Positions 8,720-18,220 of a stretch of DNA of 40,090 nt are shown piece after piece. Both the position numbers and the translations under genes were made by a program. The stretch is taken from NCBI GenBank assembly GCA_002336915.1, contig DDET01000002.1:69209-109298 (forward strand), read 5' to 3'. The notes under the pieces are model-generated. The model ran no database searches and was not told where the DNA came from. It saw only the letters and a program-made list of their open reading frames with translations. Each line of letters opens with the position of its first letter. Position 1 is the first letter of the stretch. The DNA is from Bacteroidetes bacterium UBA1947. Its GTDB lineage: Bacteria; Bacteroidota; Bacteroidia; Chitinophagales; Chitinophagaceae.

Positions 8720-8992
8720 TTACTTACGGAGGCCCAGTTTTTCGAGCAGGGCGCGGTAAGAAGTAAGATTTGTATGGCTGAGATACTGCAGCAGGCGTTT
8801 ACGACGACCTACCATTTGCATTAACCCGCGATTTGAAGAAAAATCTTTTTTATTGGTCTTCAGGTGGTTTGAAATGTGGTTGATACGCTCTGTAAGCGCT
8901 GCTATCTGCGCTTCTATAGAACCGGTGTTCTGTTCTGCGCTACCAAATGTTTTAAAAATGTTTGCTTTCTTTTCAGCTGTTAAATGTGACAT
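8720..8992 (-). CDS. rpsO: 30S ribosomal protein S15
   Basis: Ribosomal protein S15 (90 residues, the standard bacterial length) binds the three-way junction of 16S rRNA helices 20-22 early in 30S assembly. Family features include the N-terminal helix with TGSIEAQIAALTERI, the central loop LKTNKKDFSSNRGLM, and the C-terminal GRRKRLLQYLS. It is the first gene of the rpsO-pnp pair. A TATCTTTG promoter box lies 40-47 bases upstream of the ATG. Confidence 0.98.
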   Translation of the reverse strand: MSHLTAEKKANIFKTFGSAEQNTGSIEAQIAALTERINHISNHLKTNKKDFSSNRGLMQMVGRRKRLLQYLSHTNLTSYRALLEKLGLRK

Positions 8993-9031
8993 TGCATCAA
9001 AATTTTATATAAACGACACTTTTTCGGACTG

Positions 9032-9039
9032 CAAAGATA
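9032..9039 (-). promoter_or_regulatory. rpsO promoter -7 box
   Basis: TATCTTTG on the minus strand matches the Bacteroidota primary-sigma -7 consensus TAnnTTTG. It predicts a transcript start near 9026 and a leader of roughly 35 bases for rpsO. No clear TTG -33 element is present at the usual distance. Confidence 0.6.
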
Positions 9040-9060
9040 ATGATAAATTCGATAAATAAC

Positions 9061-9320
9061 CATCGGATTTCATTGAAATGCTATAATTCTGAGAAAATAT
9101 ATAAATAAAAACATACTGTTACCCAAGATTTTATCTTTTTAGGCCCGATACATTTCCCAAACAACAGTCCTTATTTTATTGAGTAACGGCTCTGCCTTAA
9201 CCGTCCGAAGGGCTAATGAAGGCCTGTTTAAAAAATACATTACAACCTTGCTCAAACAGTTATCTATGGCGATTTACCTTCATTAAAATGAACTGGCACT
9301 CGCAATCAATAAAAACAATA
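9061..9320. other. Intergenic region between rpsO and the efflux operon
   Basis: This is an AT-rich divergent intergenic stretch. I see no open reading frame of protein-like composition, no strong hairpin with a T-run and no tRNA-like fold. The regulatory elements that can be named lie at its two edges and are listed separately. Confidence 0.4.
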
Positions 9321-9332
9321 ATGTACGTACAT
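9321..9332. promoter_or_regulatory. Perfect 12-base palindrome, candidate operator of the efflux operon
   Basis: ATGTACGTACAT is a perfect palindrome ending 20 bases before the -7 box of the efflux operon, exactly where a -33 element would lie. No TTG is found there. A palindrome in this place is the expected layout for a dimeric regulator controlling RND pump expression, but no regulator gene is adjacent. Confidence 0.45.
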
Positions 9333-9352
9333 CTAAATAGGCCGGCGTAAAA

Positions 9353-9360
9353 TATCTTTG
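9353..9360 (+). promoter_or_regulatory. Efflux operon promoter -7 box
   Basis: TATCTTTG matches TAnnTTTG exactly. It overlaps the upstream extension of the outer-membrane factor frame, so it argues that translation begins at the ATG at 9424 rather than at the TTG at 9358. Confidence 0.65.
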
Positions 9361-9423
9361 CACTCTCTTAAACTACATCAAGGCCCCGATGTCTTTTGTG
9401 AGTTAACTATTCTGCAAGCCAAT

Positions 9424-10773
9424 ATGTTATCACCTTCACGCTTTTTACGAGTTTTATTTTTATGCTATATTCCATTACTGAGCAAGGCACAAGCCCCCGC
9501 AGATACAACGGGAAGATTAAACCTGGTGCAGTGCCTGCAATACGCCATGACTAACCAGCCGGCATTAAAGCAATCGGCCATCGACGAAAAAATAGCACGG
9601 ACCACCAATCTCATCAATCTATCCGGCTGGTTGCCACAGGCAGGCTTAAATGCCAATTATCAACATTATTTTCAGCTGCCTACTTCCTTTATACCCAATA
9701 CCCAGAACCCTACGGGGCCTAAAACGGCTGTTAAGACCGGCCTGTACAATACCCTGTTGCCGCAGTTTGGTGCTACCCAAACCATATTCAGCAATGATGT
9801 ACTGTTCGCGGCAAATGCAGCACCTTTATATATAAAAGGAACTAAGCAAAATACGGAGAGCGTTAAGATAGACCTGGTTGCAAATGTGAGCAAGGCATTT
9901 TATGATGTGCTGCTTACAGAGGCACAAGTGTCCGTATTGGCCGAGGATACTGCAAGACTGGGGAAAAACCTGAGGGATGCTTACAGCCAGTATGTGGCAG
10001 GTATAGTAGATAAGGTAGATTACAAGCGCGCAACTATAGCCCTCAACAATTCGGCCGCAGAACTAAAAAATACGGGTGAAAACATACATGTAAAGTATGC
10101 GAACCTGAAACTGCTGATGGGCTATCCGCAAGAACGGAACTTTACCGTGGCCTATGACACCAGCCAGATGATGCAGGAAATATTTTATGATACTACCGAG
10201 GTGCTGCAATACAGCAAGAGGATAGAGTACGAACAATTGCAAACTGCAATGCAAATACAGCATACCACAACGGCTTACTATGCTACAGGTTTTTTGCCCT
10301 CCCTCTCTGCATTCTATAATTATGTGCCTGAATTCGAGAACGATAATTTTTCCACCATGTTCGATAAGGCCTATCCCTATTCACTGTTCGGTGTTACTCT
10401 ATCATTCCCCATCTTCCAGGGATTTAAACGAGTAGAGAATATACGCCGCTCGAAATTGCAGGAGCAAAGGCAGGGATGGGATGAAGTGAACCTGAAGCTG
10501 GGCATCTATGCAGAGTACAAACAGGCGCTTGCCAATTATAAGAATAACCTGACCGATTTCAAGACCATGCAGGAAAATGTGAGCACTGCAAGGGAGGTAT
10601 ACGACATAATAAAACTGCAATACAGGGAAGGCATTAAGCAGTACCTGGAAGTAATAACTGCGGAAGCAGACCTGCGTACCTCCGAGATAAATTACCTGAA
10701 CGCACTTTTCCAATTATTACAGGCCAAGATAGACCTGCAAAAAGCAATGGGTGATATCCCGACAAATATTTAA
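9424..10773 (+). CDS. TolC-family outer-membrane efflux protein
   Basis: A 449-residue outer-membrane factor forming the trimeric exit duct of a tripartite pump. The start at 9424 begins a signal peptide (hydrophobic core, cut near SKAQA) and lies downstream of the promoter box. The mature part has the two TolC-type repeats: an N-terminal LNLVQCLQYAMTNQPALKQ helix, a long coiled-coil helix with KVDYKRATIALNNS, then a second copy with TAREVYDIIKLQYREG and YLEVITAEADL. It is the first gene of the RND operon; its stop is two bases before the next ATG, indicating tight coupling. Confidence 0.93.
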   Translation: MLSPSRFLRVLFLCYIPLLSKAQAPADTTGRLNLVQCLQYAMTNQPALKQSAIDEKIARTTNLINLSGWLPQAGLNANYQHYFQLPTSFIPNTQNPTGPKTAVKTGLYNTLLPQFGATQTIFSNDVLFAANAAPLYIKGTKQNTESVKIDLVANVSKAFYDVLLTEAQVSVLAEDTARLGKNLRDAYSQYVAGIVDKVDYKRATIALNNSAAELKNTGENIHVKYANLKLLMGYPQERNFTVAYDTSQMMQEIFYDTTEVLQYSKRIEYEQLQTAMQIQHTTTAYYATGFLPSLSAFYNYVPEFENDNFSTMFDKAYPYSLFGVTLSFPIFQGFKRVENIRRSKLQEQRQGWDEVNLKLGIYAEYKQALANYKNNLTDFKTMQENVSTAREVYDIIKLQYREGIKQYLEVITAEADLRTSEINYLNALFQLLQAKIDLQKAMGDIPTNI

Positions 10774-10775
10774 AC

Positions 10776-11960
10776 ATGACTATTTTAAATAACGGCAATA
10801 AATTTCTTTGTGTAGCAGGCTTTGTTTTAGTGGGCATTGTTTTGTGCTCATGCGGCGATAAGCCCAGGACAGGCGGGCAAGCTACAGGCCCGGTACCTGT
10901 TAACATACAGGAAGTGGAACGACAGCCTGCTGTATATTACGAGCAGTACCCCGGCACGGTGGTGGCACTTAGCCAGGTGGAACTGCGGGCAGAGCTGGGC
11001 GGCTATATAACAGGTATATTCTTTAAAGAAGGTGACCATGTGCGTAAAGGGCAAAAGCTGTACGAAATAGACCGCAGTAAATATGCTGCAACCTACTCGC
11101 AGGCGCAGGCAAACCTGCAGGTGGCCAGGGCCAACGAAGACAAAGCTCAAAAAGATGCCGACAGGTATATATACCTGAACAAACAGGATGCGATAGCCAG
11201 GCAGGTGCTGGACCATGCCATGACCGACCTGCAAAATGCCAAATCGCAGGTAGCGAGCGCAAAGGCTGACATGGTAAAAGCGCAGACGGACCTTAAGTAC
11301 TCGGTGATCACCGCTCCTTTCGACGGACTAATAGGATTGTCGCAGGTGAAAATGGGTACCCTGGTTACGGCCGGGCAGACATTGTTAAATACGGTTTCCA
11401 CCGATGATCCTGTTGCCGTTGATTTTGTGATTGGCGAAAAACAGATAGGCCGCTTTTTAAAAATACAGAATGAGAATATACCTGCCGGCGACTCTTTGTT
11501 CACACTATTAATGCCCGATAACAGCCTATACAACTATCCTGGCAAAATTACTGTTGTGGACCGCGCCGTAGATCCGCAAACGGGCACTATAAAGATCAGG
11601 CTGTCTTTTCCGGATCCTCAAAAGAATCTGCGCGTTGGTATGAGTTGCATAGTGCGCGTGCGCAGCCAGGAAGGCGCTGAGCAAATTGTGATACCCGGCA
11701 AGGCTGTAACCGAACAGATGGGCGAATACTTTGTTTTTGTAACCCGCGACACGACCATAAATGACCCTAAAGAGCCAAAAAACAATGGCAAAGCATTGGT
11801 AGCGGTACAGAAAAAAGTGATGCCGGGCCAGGCCATAAACGATAAGATAATAATCAAGTCCGGCATTGAGCCCGGCGAGCACATTATAGTAGAAGGCATA
11901 CAAAAGTTGCACGACGGTTCGGTGGTTACTACAGGGCCGCCAGCCGCCGCAAAGCATTAA
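10776..11960 (+). CDS. RND efflux periplasmic adaptor lipoprotein (membrane fusion protein)
   Basis: A 394-residue membrane fusion protein of the AcrA/MexA type, joining the inner-membrane pump to the outer-membrane duct. The N-terminus is a lipoprotein signal (LCSC lipobox, followed by GDK). The lipoyl/barrel-sandwich half starts with GTVVALSQVELRAELGGYI. An alpha-hairpin follows (QAQANLQVARANEDKAQKD and the returning strand), then ITAPFDGLIG closes the lipoyl domain. A beta-barrel and membrane-proximal domain complete it (GTIKIRLSFPD, VGMSCIV). Order and spacing place it in one operon with the flanking genes. Substrates cannot be predicted. Confidence 0.94.
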   Translation: MTILNNGNKFLCVAGFVLVGIVLCSCGDKPRTGGQATGPVPVNIQEVERQPAVYYEQYPGTVVALSQVELRAELGGYITGIFFKEGDHVRKGQKLYEIDRSKYAATYSQAQANLQVARANEDKAQKDADRYIYLNKQDAIARQVLDHAMTDLQNAKSQVASAKADMVKAQTDLKYSVITAPFDGLIGLSQVKMGTLVTAGQTLLNTVSTDDPVAVDFVIGEKQIGRFLKIQNENIPAGDSLFTLLMPDNSLYNYPGKITVVDRAVDPQTGTIKIRLSFPDPQKNLRVGMSCIVRVRSQEGAEQIVIPGKAVTEQMGEYFVFVTRDTTINDPKEPKNNGKALVAVQKKVMPGQAINDKIIIKSGIEPGEHIIVEGIQKLHDGSVVTTGPPAAAKH

Positions 11961-11982
11961 ACCCGGGGAATAAGATAATTAG

Positions 11983-14900
11983 ATGATCGCAAATACATTT
12001 ATCAAAAGGCCGATAACGGCAATTGTTATTTCCATCGTACTGCTGCTGGTAGGTACTATATGTATCATGAACCTGTCGGTAGGGCAATACCCTGAGATAA
12101 CGCCACCCGTGGTGCAAGTTACGGGGCAGTACACAGGTGCTGATGCGCAAACAGTGGAGCAAACTATTGCTACGCCGGTGGAAGCACAGGTGAACGGCTC
12201 ACCGGGAATGGAGTACCTGCAAAGCAACAGTACCTCCGATGGGCGCATGACCATGAACGTGACGTTCAAGGTAGGCACCAATATAGATGTGGCTACTCTT
12301 GATGTGCAAAACCGTGTGAGCATAGCTACCCCGCAGCTGCCGGATGTGGTAAAAAGACTGGGGCTTACCGTACGCAAGCGTAACCCCAGTATATTGATGC
12401 TGGTAGCGATGTATGCGCCTAATGGAACGCATAACATTACCTTCCTGGACAACTATACGAATATCTATGTGCGCGACAGGCTGCTGCGCGTAAAGGGCGT
12501 AGGCGATGTTTTCATACGCGCAGATGATTTTAGTATGCGTGTATGGCTGAAGCCGGACAAGCTTGCTGAATACGGACTCACTGCCGGCGACGTAACTGCA
12601 GCCCTGCAAGAACAGAACGTGCAGGTGGCGGCCGGTGCGATAGGCATGCCACCACAGCAAACAACACAGGCTTTTGAATATGGCCTGCTGGTAAACGGAC
12701 GCCTGAACAAAACAGAGGACTTTGAAAAGATAATTGTTAAGACCAGGCCCGATGATGGTTCCCTGGTGTACCTGAAAGATGTAGCAAGGATAGAGCTGGG
12801 TAAATTTTCTTATGCCAGCAACTCTTTCGTAGATGGCAAGCGGGCATCGTACCTGCTGATATACCAGGCGCCGGGTAGCAATGCGCTGGAAACGGCCGAA
12901 GGTGTTTACGCAGCAATGGATGACTTAAAAAAGTCGTTCCCGCCCGATCTTGATTACAAAGTTCCTTTTGAGTCGGTTACTGTTGTGAAGGTGTCCATAC
13001 ACGAAGTGGTGGAAACACTGATCATCGCACTCTTGCTGGTGACACTGGTAGTGTTCCTTTTTCTGCAGAACTGGCGCGCAACGCTTATTCCCATTCTCGC
13101 GATACCGGTATCCGTAATCGGTACTTTCATCTTTTTTATTCCGCTTGGTTTCACCATCAATACACTTACCATGTTCGGTTTTGTATTGGCCATCGGTATA
13201 GTGGTGGATGATGCGATAGTGGTGGTAGAGGCCGTGCAGCATTACATGGATGAGAAGAAGATGTCGGCAAAGGAGGCTACCTATCATGCCATGCAGGATA
13301 TATCGGGCCCGGTCGTGGCTATTGCGCTTATACTCGCGGCAGTATTTGTGCCGGTTGGTTTTATACCCGGCATAGTGGGCAGGTTGTACCAGCAGTTCGC
13401 TATTACTATCGCTATATCAGTTATCTTATCTGCTTTCGTGGCATTGTCTTTAACGCCGGCCTTATGCACGCTGTTATTGAAGCCCTCGCATATCGGTGAA
13501 CAATCGCATGGTCTTAATAAGTTCTTCTTCAAATTCAATACCTGGTTTGCAAAAATTACCGCGAAGTATACTCACGGTGTAAAACGTAGTATCAAGGCAT
13601 CGAGGCTTGTTATTATTATACTCATTTGTATCTGCGTAGGCACCATCTTGCTTTTCAGGCAAAAGCCCACAGGCTTTATACCCAGCGAGGATGACGGCCG
13701 TATGTACATAACTTACGAGCTGCCCGAGGCCTCCTCTACCAGCCGTTCTATAGAAGTGTTACATAAGATAATGGAGGTGGTGGGCCAAACACCCGGCGTG
13801 GGACATTACGCGGCACTGGGTGGATTGAACGTTGTTACATTTTCTTCAAAGTCCAACAGCGGTACTATCTTCTGCCAGTTAAAGCCATGGGACGAGCGTA
13901 AAAAGGAGAGCGAGCAGGTACCGGGCATAATAGCAGAGTTTCAGAAAGGGTTTGCCAAGGCAGGTATAAAAGGTGCCAGCATAGTCGTTATTCCGCCGCC
14001 GCCCATTCCCGGCATCGGGCAGACGGCAGGCTTCAGTATCCAGGTTGAGCAGCGTGAAACCAAGGATGATGTAAAGGCCTTTGAGGGCGTAGTAAAGAAA
14101 TTTGTCGGGGCATTAAATAAGCGCCCGGAGATAGCCAGTGCATTTACGTTCTACTCAGCACACACACCCAGTTACAATGTTACGGTGGACAGGGAAAAAT
14201 GCAAGAAGCTGGGCGTATCTATCTCCGATGTATTTACTACCATACAAACTTATATGGGTAGCCTGTACATCAACGATATAACACTATACAACAGGAATTT
14301 TCACGTAGTGGCACAGGCCGATACATCTTATCGCAAGATGATCAGTGATATGGACAAATACTATGTAAGGAACCAGTCGGGCGATATGCTGCCGCTGAGT
14401 ACTTTGATAAAGTATGAACCAACTGAAACCGCACCCTTGATATCCCACTTCAATATATTCCGCTCTGCAGAGGTAAATGGTTCCCCCGCTCCCGGTTACA
14501 GCAGCGGGCAGGCGCTGGAAGTGTTGAAAGAGGTGGCTGCGGAAACACTGCCACAGGGATATGGTTATGAGTTCTCAGGCCTTAGCTACCAGGAGATACA
14601 ATCAGGCTCGCAAACTGTTTACATTTTCGCGCTCTCTATCATATTCGTGTTCCTGTTCCTTGCAGCACTGTATGAGAGCTGGTCAGTGCCTTTGTCGGTA
14701 ATGCTGGCATTGCCTGTGGGTGCATTTGGTGCTATTGTTACCTTGATATTACTGCCTAAGATTACTAACAATGTGTACGCCCAGATAGGGCTTATCACGC
14801 TTATTGGCCTTGCCGCAAAGAACGCGATACTCATCGTTGAATTTGCCAAAGAGCGTGTGGACCATGGGGAAGAAGTAATAAAAGCTACCCTGGAAGCAGT

Positions 14901-15270
14901 GAGCCTTCGTTTGCGGCCCATTATTATGACCTCGCTGGCATTTATACTGGGTGTTATGCCGCTGGTATTTGCCAGCGGTGCGGGCGCAGTTGCGCGGAAA
15001 ACTATTGGCTTTACTGTATTGGGCGGTATGGTTGCCGCTACCTCAATAGCCATCTTTATTGTGCCGGTGCTGTTTGTGATCATTACCCGTGCCTCGTATG
15101 GGCGGAAAAAACTGGCCTACCTGCAGGAGCATCACGAAGAGATCGAAGAGAAAGTAAAGACGATACAGATGGCCTCGACCGATCCTGAGCTGGAATATGA
15201 TCTTGAAGAAGAACATAGAAAAGCACAAAAAAAGGATGATAATACAGCTGATACGGGAAACGCTCATTAG
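11983..15270 (+). CDS. RND efflux pump, inner-membrane permease (HAE1/AcrB type)
   Basis: A 1095-residue proton-driven drug or solute exporter of the hydrophobe/amphiphile efflux family. It begins FIKRPITAIVISI, the typical first transmembrane helix, and shows the two-fold repeat of large periplasmic loops and helix bundles. The proton-relay aspartates are the pair in VVDDAIVVVEAV (residues 409-410, TM4). The second half carries the matching IGLITLIGLAAKNAILIVEFA. It ends with an acidic cytoplasmic tail of about 50 residues (EEHHEEIEEKV onward), longer than in E. coli AcrB. It is the last gene of the operon and is followed by an intrinsic terminator. Confidence 0.96.
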   Translation: MIANTFIKRPITAIVISIVLLLVGTICIMNLSVGQYPEITPPVVQVTGQYTGADAQTVEQTIATPVEAQVNGSPGMEYLQSNSTSDGRMTMNVTFKVGTNIDVATLDVQNRVSIATPQLPDVVKRLGLTVRKRNPSILMLVAMYAPNGTHNITFLDNYTNIYVRDRLLRVKGVGDVFIRADDFSMRVWLKPDKLAEYGLTAGDVTAALQEQNVQVAAGAIGMPPQQTTQAFEYGLLVNGRLNKTEDFEKIIVKTRPDDGSLVYLKDVARIELGKFSYASNSFVDGKRASYLLIYQAPGSNALETAEGVYAAMDDLKKSFPPDLDYKVPFESVTVVKVSIHEVVETLIIALLLVTLVVFLFLQNWRATLIPILAIPVSVIGTFIFFIPLGFTINTLTMFGFVLAIGIVVDDAIVVVEAVQHYMDEKKMSAKEATYHAMQDISGPVVAIALILAAVFVPVGFIPGIVGRLYQQFAITIAISVILSAFVALSLTPALCTLLLKPSHIGEQSHGLNKFFFKFNTWFAKITAKYTHGVKRSIKASRLVIIILICICVGTILLFRQKPTGFIPSEDDGRMYITYELPEASSTSRSIEVLHKIMEVVGQTPGVGHYAALGGLNVVTFSSKSNSGTIFCQLKPWDERKKESEQVPGIIAEFQKGFAKAGIKGASIVVIPPPPIPGIGQTAGFSIQVEQRETKDDVKAFEGVVKKFVGALNKRPEIASAFTFYSAHTPSYNVTVDREKCKKLGVSISDVFTTIQTYMGSLYINDITLYNRNFHVVAQADTSYRKMISDMDKYYVRNQSGDMLPLSTLIKYEPTETAPLISHFNIFRSAEVNGSPAPGYSSGQALEVLKEVAAETLPQGYGYEFSGLSYQEIQSGSQTVYIFALSIIFVFLFLAALYESWSVPLSVMLALPVGAFGAIVTLILLPKITNNVYAQIGLITLIGLAAKNAILIVEFAKERVDHGEEVIKATLEAVSLRLRPIIMTSLAFILGVMPLVFASGAGAVARKTIGFTVLGGMVAATSIAIFIVPVLFVIITRASYGRKKLAYLQEHHEEIEEKVKTIQMASTDPELEYDLEEEHRKAQKKDDNTADTGNAH

Positions 15271-15295
15271 CGCCTGCTGTATAAAAGACCATAAC

Positions 15296-15323
15296 GGCCC
15301 TGCTGCCGCGGGGCCATATTTTT
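15296..15323 (+). terminator. Rho-independent terminator of the RND efflux operon
   Basis: GGCCCTGC pairs with GCGGGGCC across a TGCC loop (8 bp with one T-G wobble) and is followed by ATATTTTT. It lies 26 bases after the permease stop codon and separates the pump operon from the oxygenase gene. Confidence 0.75.
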
Positions 15324-15346
15324 AGTGGTGTTTAACAGTCATTTGA

Positions 15347-15958
15347 ATGTACCTTCACCGCCACATGACTGCGCAGTTTGAGGAGTTGATAGAAGGGTTT
15401 ATTACAAATAAGATAGGTATTTCAGATGTTTTCCTGGCTGCACCACTGGCGCTCTTGCTACAGAAAAACCTTCAGCAGTTGCACGCTGATGGCGAGATGC
15501 ACCTGGCGGGTATAGGGAATGCAGTCGTATCGGATCCCCTGCAAAAGCTACGGGGCGATAAAATATATTGGCTGGATAAAAAGAACCGCAATGCCGGGCA
15601 GATGGAGTTCCTGGATATGGTGGACCAGCTAATAGACCACCTCAACAGTACCTGCTACACCGGTATCAACGCATGTGAATTTCATTATGCCTTTTATGAG
15701 ACCGGTAGCTTCTATAAACGCCATAAGGATCAGTTCAGGAATGACAGCGACCGTAAATACTCCCTTGTTTCTTACCTGAATGACGACTGGCTGGTTACGG
15801 ATGGAGGGGAGTTGGTAGTATATCAAAACGGCGGTGCGCAAAAGATCGAGCCGGCTATCCGCAAGGCCGTTTTCTTTCAAAGCAACGAGATGGAGCATGA
15901 GGTGCGGGCGGCTACCAGGCCCCGTATGAGTGTGACCGGCTGGCTGAAGCGAGTATAG
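15347..15958 (+). CDS. 2OG-Fe(II) oxygenase, prolyl-4-hydroxylase type
   Basis: A 203-residue non-haem iron dioxygenase that uses 2-oxoglutarate and O2 to hydroxylate a substrate. The iron triad is visible as His126-x-Asp128 (KRHKDQF) and His184 (EMEHEV), with Arg193 (RPRMSVTGW) to bind 2-oxoglutarate. YSLVSYLNDDW and GGELVVY are core strands of the family. The substrate may be a protein proline or another small molecule; nothing in the context decides this. The ATG at 15365 is an alternative start that would remove six residues without touching the domain. Confidence 0.88.
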   Translation: MYLHRHMTAQFEELIEGFITNKIGISDVFLAAPLALLLQKNLQQLHADGEMHLAGIGNAVVSDPLQKLRGDKIYWLDKKNRNAGQMEFLDMVDQLIDHLNSTCYTGINACEFHYAFYETGSFYKRHKDQFRNDSDRKYSLVSYLNDDWLVTDGGELVVYQNGGAQKIEPAIRKAVFFQSNEMEHEVRAATRPRMSVTGWLKRV

Positions 15959-16074
15959 TTTATATGATATACCATAACGGTACCATCGCGGGCAGGTAAT
16001 GCAAGCTTTAAGCAATCGGGTCGCAAACCTGATGCGAAATAGGTTACAAAATATGGGAGTGGTGCAGCATTGCC

Positions 16075-16848
16075 TTAGTCGGCTGAATATACCAGTACCG
16101 GTTTGGTAAGCTTGATAATATGCAGCCATGCCAGGAAGCGGATAACCGGGTAAACCGGGTCGAACTCATGCCACTTGGTACCGAAGTTCACCGAAGAAGG
16201 ATGCTTGTGATGGTTGTTATGGTAAGACTCACCCAGCATCAGTATATCCACATGCAGCAGGTTTTGAGAGGTATTTTTTTGTTTATAGTTAGTGTAGCCA
16301 TACTTGTGTGCGAACCAGTTGATAACGATACCATGTACAGGGCCCATTGCTATTACTATAGGCAGCAACAACCACCACCAGATAGAGGTAGCGAACACAG
16401 CAAAGAAGATAACATAAACGCCCACCCACAATAGCCTCGACAAGGAAGAATTTGCCCAGCGCTCAAAAACAGGCCAATCGGGCACGTTCTTCACAAAGCG
16501 CTCCTCCACTTCCATGGTATTATTAAATATACGGTTGTAGAATATACGGGTACGCCACATCATGTCGAACATATTCTTCGAATAAGTAGGTGAGTGCGGA
16601 TCAAGTTCGGTATCGGTATAGGCGTGGTGCATACGGTGCATCACCGCATACGCCCTGGGGCTCAGGTAAGAGGAGCCTTGTGCTATATAAGTAAGTATAA
16701 AAAATATCTTTTCGGTGCGTTTGCTCATTTTAAAAGCCCCGTGCGCAGCATACCTGTGCTGGAAGAATGTTTGGAAAAACAAGGAAAAATACCATAACAG
16801 TATAAAAAAAATCAGCATTACCATAAAGATCAATTTGTATTGGGTCAA
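16075..16848 (-). CDS. Membrane fatty-acid (acyl-lipid/acyl-CoA) desaturase
   Basis: A 257-residue di-iron membrane desaturase that introduces a cis double bond into acyl chains, adjusting membrane fluidity. All three histidine boxes are present: HRYAAH (31-36), HRMHH (71-75) and HNNHH (210-214). The extra HGIVINWFAH segment (172-181) is typical of the delta-9 class. Long hydrophobic stretches at residues 5-29, 48-57 and 139-168 form the membrane part. It is a single gene with a TACTTTTG box about 130 bases upstream, giving a fairly long leader that could allow temperature or membrane-state control; that is only a suggestion. Confidence 0.93.
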   Translation of the reverse strand: MTQYKLIFMVMLIFFILLWYFSLFFQTFFQHRYAAHGAFKMSKRTEKIFFILTYIAQGSSYLSPRAYAVMHRMHHAYTDTELDPHSPTYSKNMFDMMWRTRIFYNRIFNNTMEVEERFVKNVPDWPVFERWANSSLSRLLWVGVYVIFFAVFATSIWWWLLLPIVIAMGPVHGIVINWFAHKYGYTNYKQKNTSQNLLHVDILMLGESYHNNHHKHPSSVNFGTKWHEFDPVYPVIRFLAWLHIIKLTKPVLVYSAD

Positions 16849-16977
16849 CTTAATAAAACGAAATAGAAAATGCGGAAAACTGATTTTTTACAAGCCCACT
16901 ACATACGACCAGGAAGAGGAAGTGGAAAGAAAGAAAAAACATTGCGCTTATTTGTCTACACAAATTATTATTAAGAG

Positions 16978-16985
16978 CAAAAGTA
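16978..16985 (-). promoter_or_regulatory. Desaturase promoter -7 box
   Basis: TACTTTTG on the minus strand matches TAnnTTTG. A TTG lies 24 bases further upstream, rather wide spacing. It predicts a leader of about 125 bases before the desaturase ATG. Confidence 0.45.
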
Positions 16986-17221
16986 GTCATTTTAATGTTA
17001 ATGTAAGCACAATGGACTCGTACTAATTTCACCTTTTTATCTTAAGATATGTAAGAAACTTCAAGAAGGCTTACCCAAAACAGGTCTAAGCCAGCCGGGC
17101 CGTGGCTTTTAACTTTTTTAACAATTTTTCCTCTAACGTTTCTTCCTAATATTACGTCAAACAAGGTAAGCACTCATTACAAGGGCTTTATTTTATTAGA
17201 AAGGATTTAAAATTGTTGAAA
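16986..17221. other. Intergenic region between desaturase and T9SS cargo
   Basis: This is an AT-rich divergent intergenic region with no convincing open frame. A palindromic TATCTTAAGATA occurs at 17039-17050. No terminator-like hairpin and no exact TAnnTTTG box pointing to the plus-strand gene were found. Confidence 0.35.
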
Positions 17222-18115
17222 ATGAAAAAAATCTATACCGGCCTATTGCTTTTAGCGGCCATTACAACTGCCCGGGCTCAGAATTACATCCCCTTCCCTT
17301 CATCCAATGCTATTTGGACACAAAGAGAAGGCCAGGGCGACACAACACCAACTTATCATTGCTATGGCCTGACCACAGAGGATACCCTGCTCAATAACTT
17401 CAGTTATCACAAACTATTTCGTTCTGTTGATACGGTGTTTGAAGCAAATGAATGTATTGGTGGCATGCGCGAGGATAGCATGAAGCATGTGTTCTACTAC
17501 GACTTTGCTATGCACCAGGAGCGTATGCTCTACGATTTCTCGGTGCAGCCCGGCGATACGGTAGACTATGACTCCAGCAGTGCCGGTATTGTGTATAGCG
17601 TTGATTCAATAGACATATCAGGAAATTATCACAGGCGGATCAATTTCCGAACATTTAATGGCAACTTCTGGCTTTATGGCTCATGGGTTGAGGGCATGGG
17701 TAATGCTTCCCTCGGTGGTTTGCTGGGCTCTGCATTAATGCAGCCCACCTGCGACTGTGCGGACAATATCATCTGCTTCAAGCAAAATGGTGTGTGGATG
17801 TATCACAACCCGCTTTATTCTGCCACAGATTGTGTGAACGATGCACTTGAAGTAGGCCGTATCGAAACAGCTAAAGCATCTGTACGCATATATCCTAACC
17901 CCGTTACCGGCAATAGCTCTTTAAACATTAGCGGGCTTGCAACGCAGGGTATGGTAAATATTTACAGTATCACCGGTACTTTGATGCACTCACAAAATGT
18001 GAGCAATAACAGCAGTATTACAATCAGCAAGAGCGAATATCCATCAGGCATATATTTCTACAGGCTCAGCGGGCAGGCAGATCAGGCAGTAAGCGGAAAG
18101 TTTATAGTGGAGTAA
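17222..18115 (+). CDS. T9SS-secreted protein with C-terminal sorting domain
   Basis: A 297-residue secreted protein with a signal peptide (MKKIYTGLLLLAAITTARA) and a T9SS type A sorting domain over the last 77 residues (about 221-297). The sorting domain starts with VRIYPNPVTG, passes through NIYSITGTLM and ends in GKFIVE. It is therefore exported by Sec and then by the type IX system, and released or anchored at the cell surface. The roughly 200-residue cargo portion has no motif I recognise. The frame extends to a TTG at 17213, but the ATG at 17222 starts the signal peptide. PorX, encoded 20 kb away, is the expected regulator of this secretion route. Confidence 0.9.
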   Translation: MKKIYTGLLLLAAITTARAQNYIPFPSSNAIWTQREGQGDTTPTYHCYGLTTEDTLLNNFSYHKLFRSVDTVFEANECIGGMREDSMKHVFYYDFAMHQERMLYDFSVQPGDTVDYDSSSAGIVYSVDSIDISGNYHRRINFRTFNGNFWLYGSWVEGMGNASLGGLLGSALMQPTCDCADNIICFKQNGVWMYHNPLYSATDCVNDALEVGRIETAKASVRIYPNPVTGNSSLNISGLATQGMVNIYSITGTLMHSQNVSNNSSITISKSEYPSGIYFYRLSGQADQAVSGKFIVE

Positions 18116-18152
18116 ATATGCCGCTTACCTTTGGGGTTATATATATATACAG

Positions 18153-18184
18153 AGCAAGCCGAAAGGCTTGCTTCTTTGTTTTCA
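18153..18184 (+). terminator. Rho-independent terminator after the T9SS cargo gene
   Basis: AGCAAGCC pairs with GGCTTGCT across a stable GAAA tetraloop and is followed by a T-rich tract (TCTTTGTTTTC). It lies 37 bases after the stop codon. Confidence 0.85.
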
Positions 18185-18220
18185 TGGCAACACTGGCACG
18201 GAATTTAATACAGTAGGTTT

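Noticed and set aside
9358..9423. Upstream TTG start for the outer-membrane factor
   Set aside because: The TATCTTTG promoter box lies over it, and the signal peptide begins at 9424.
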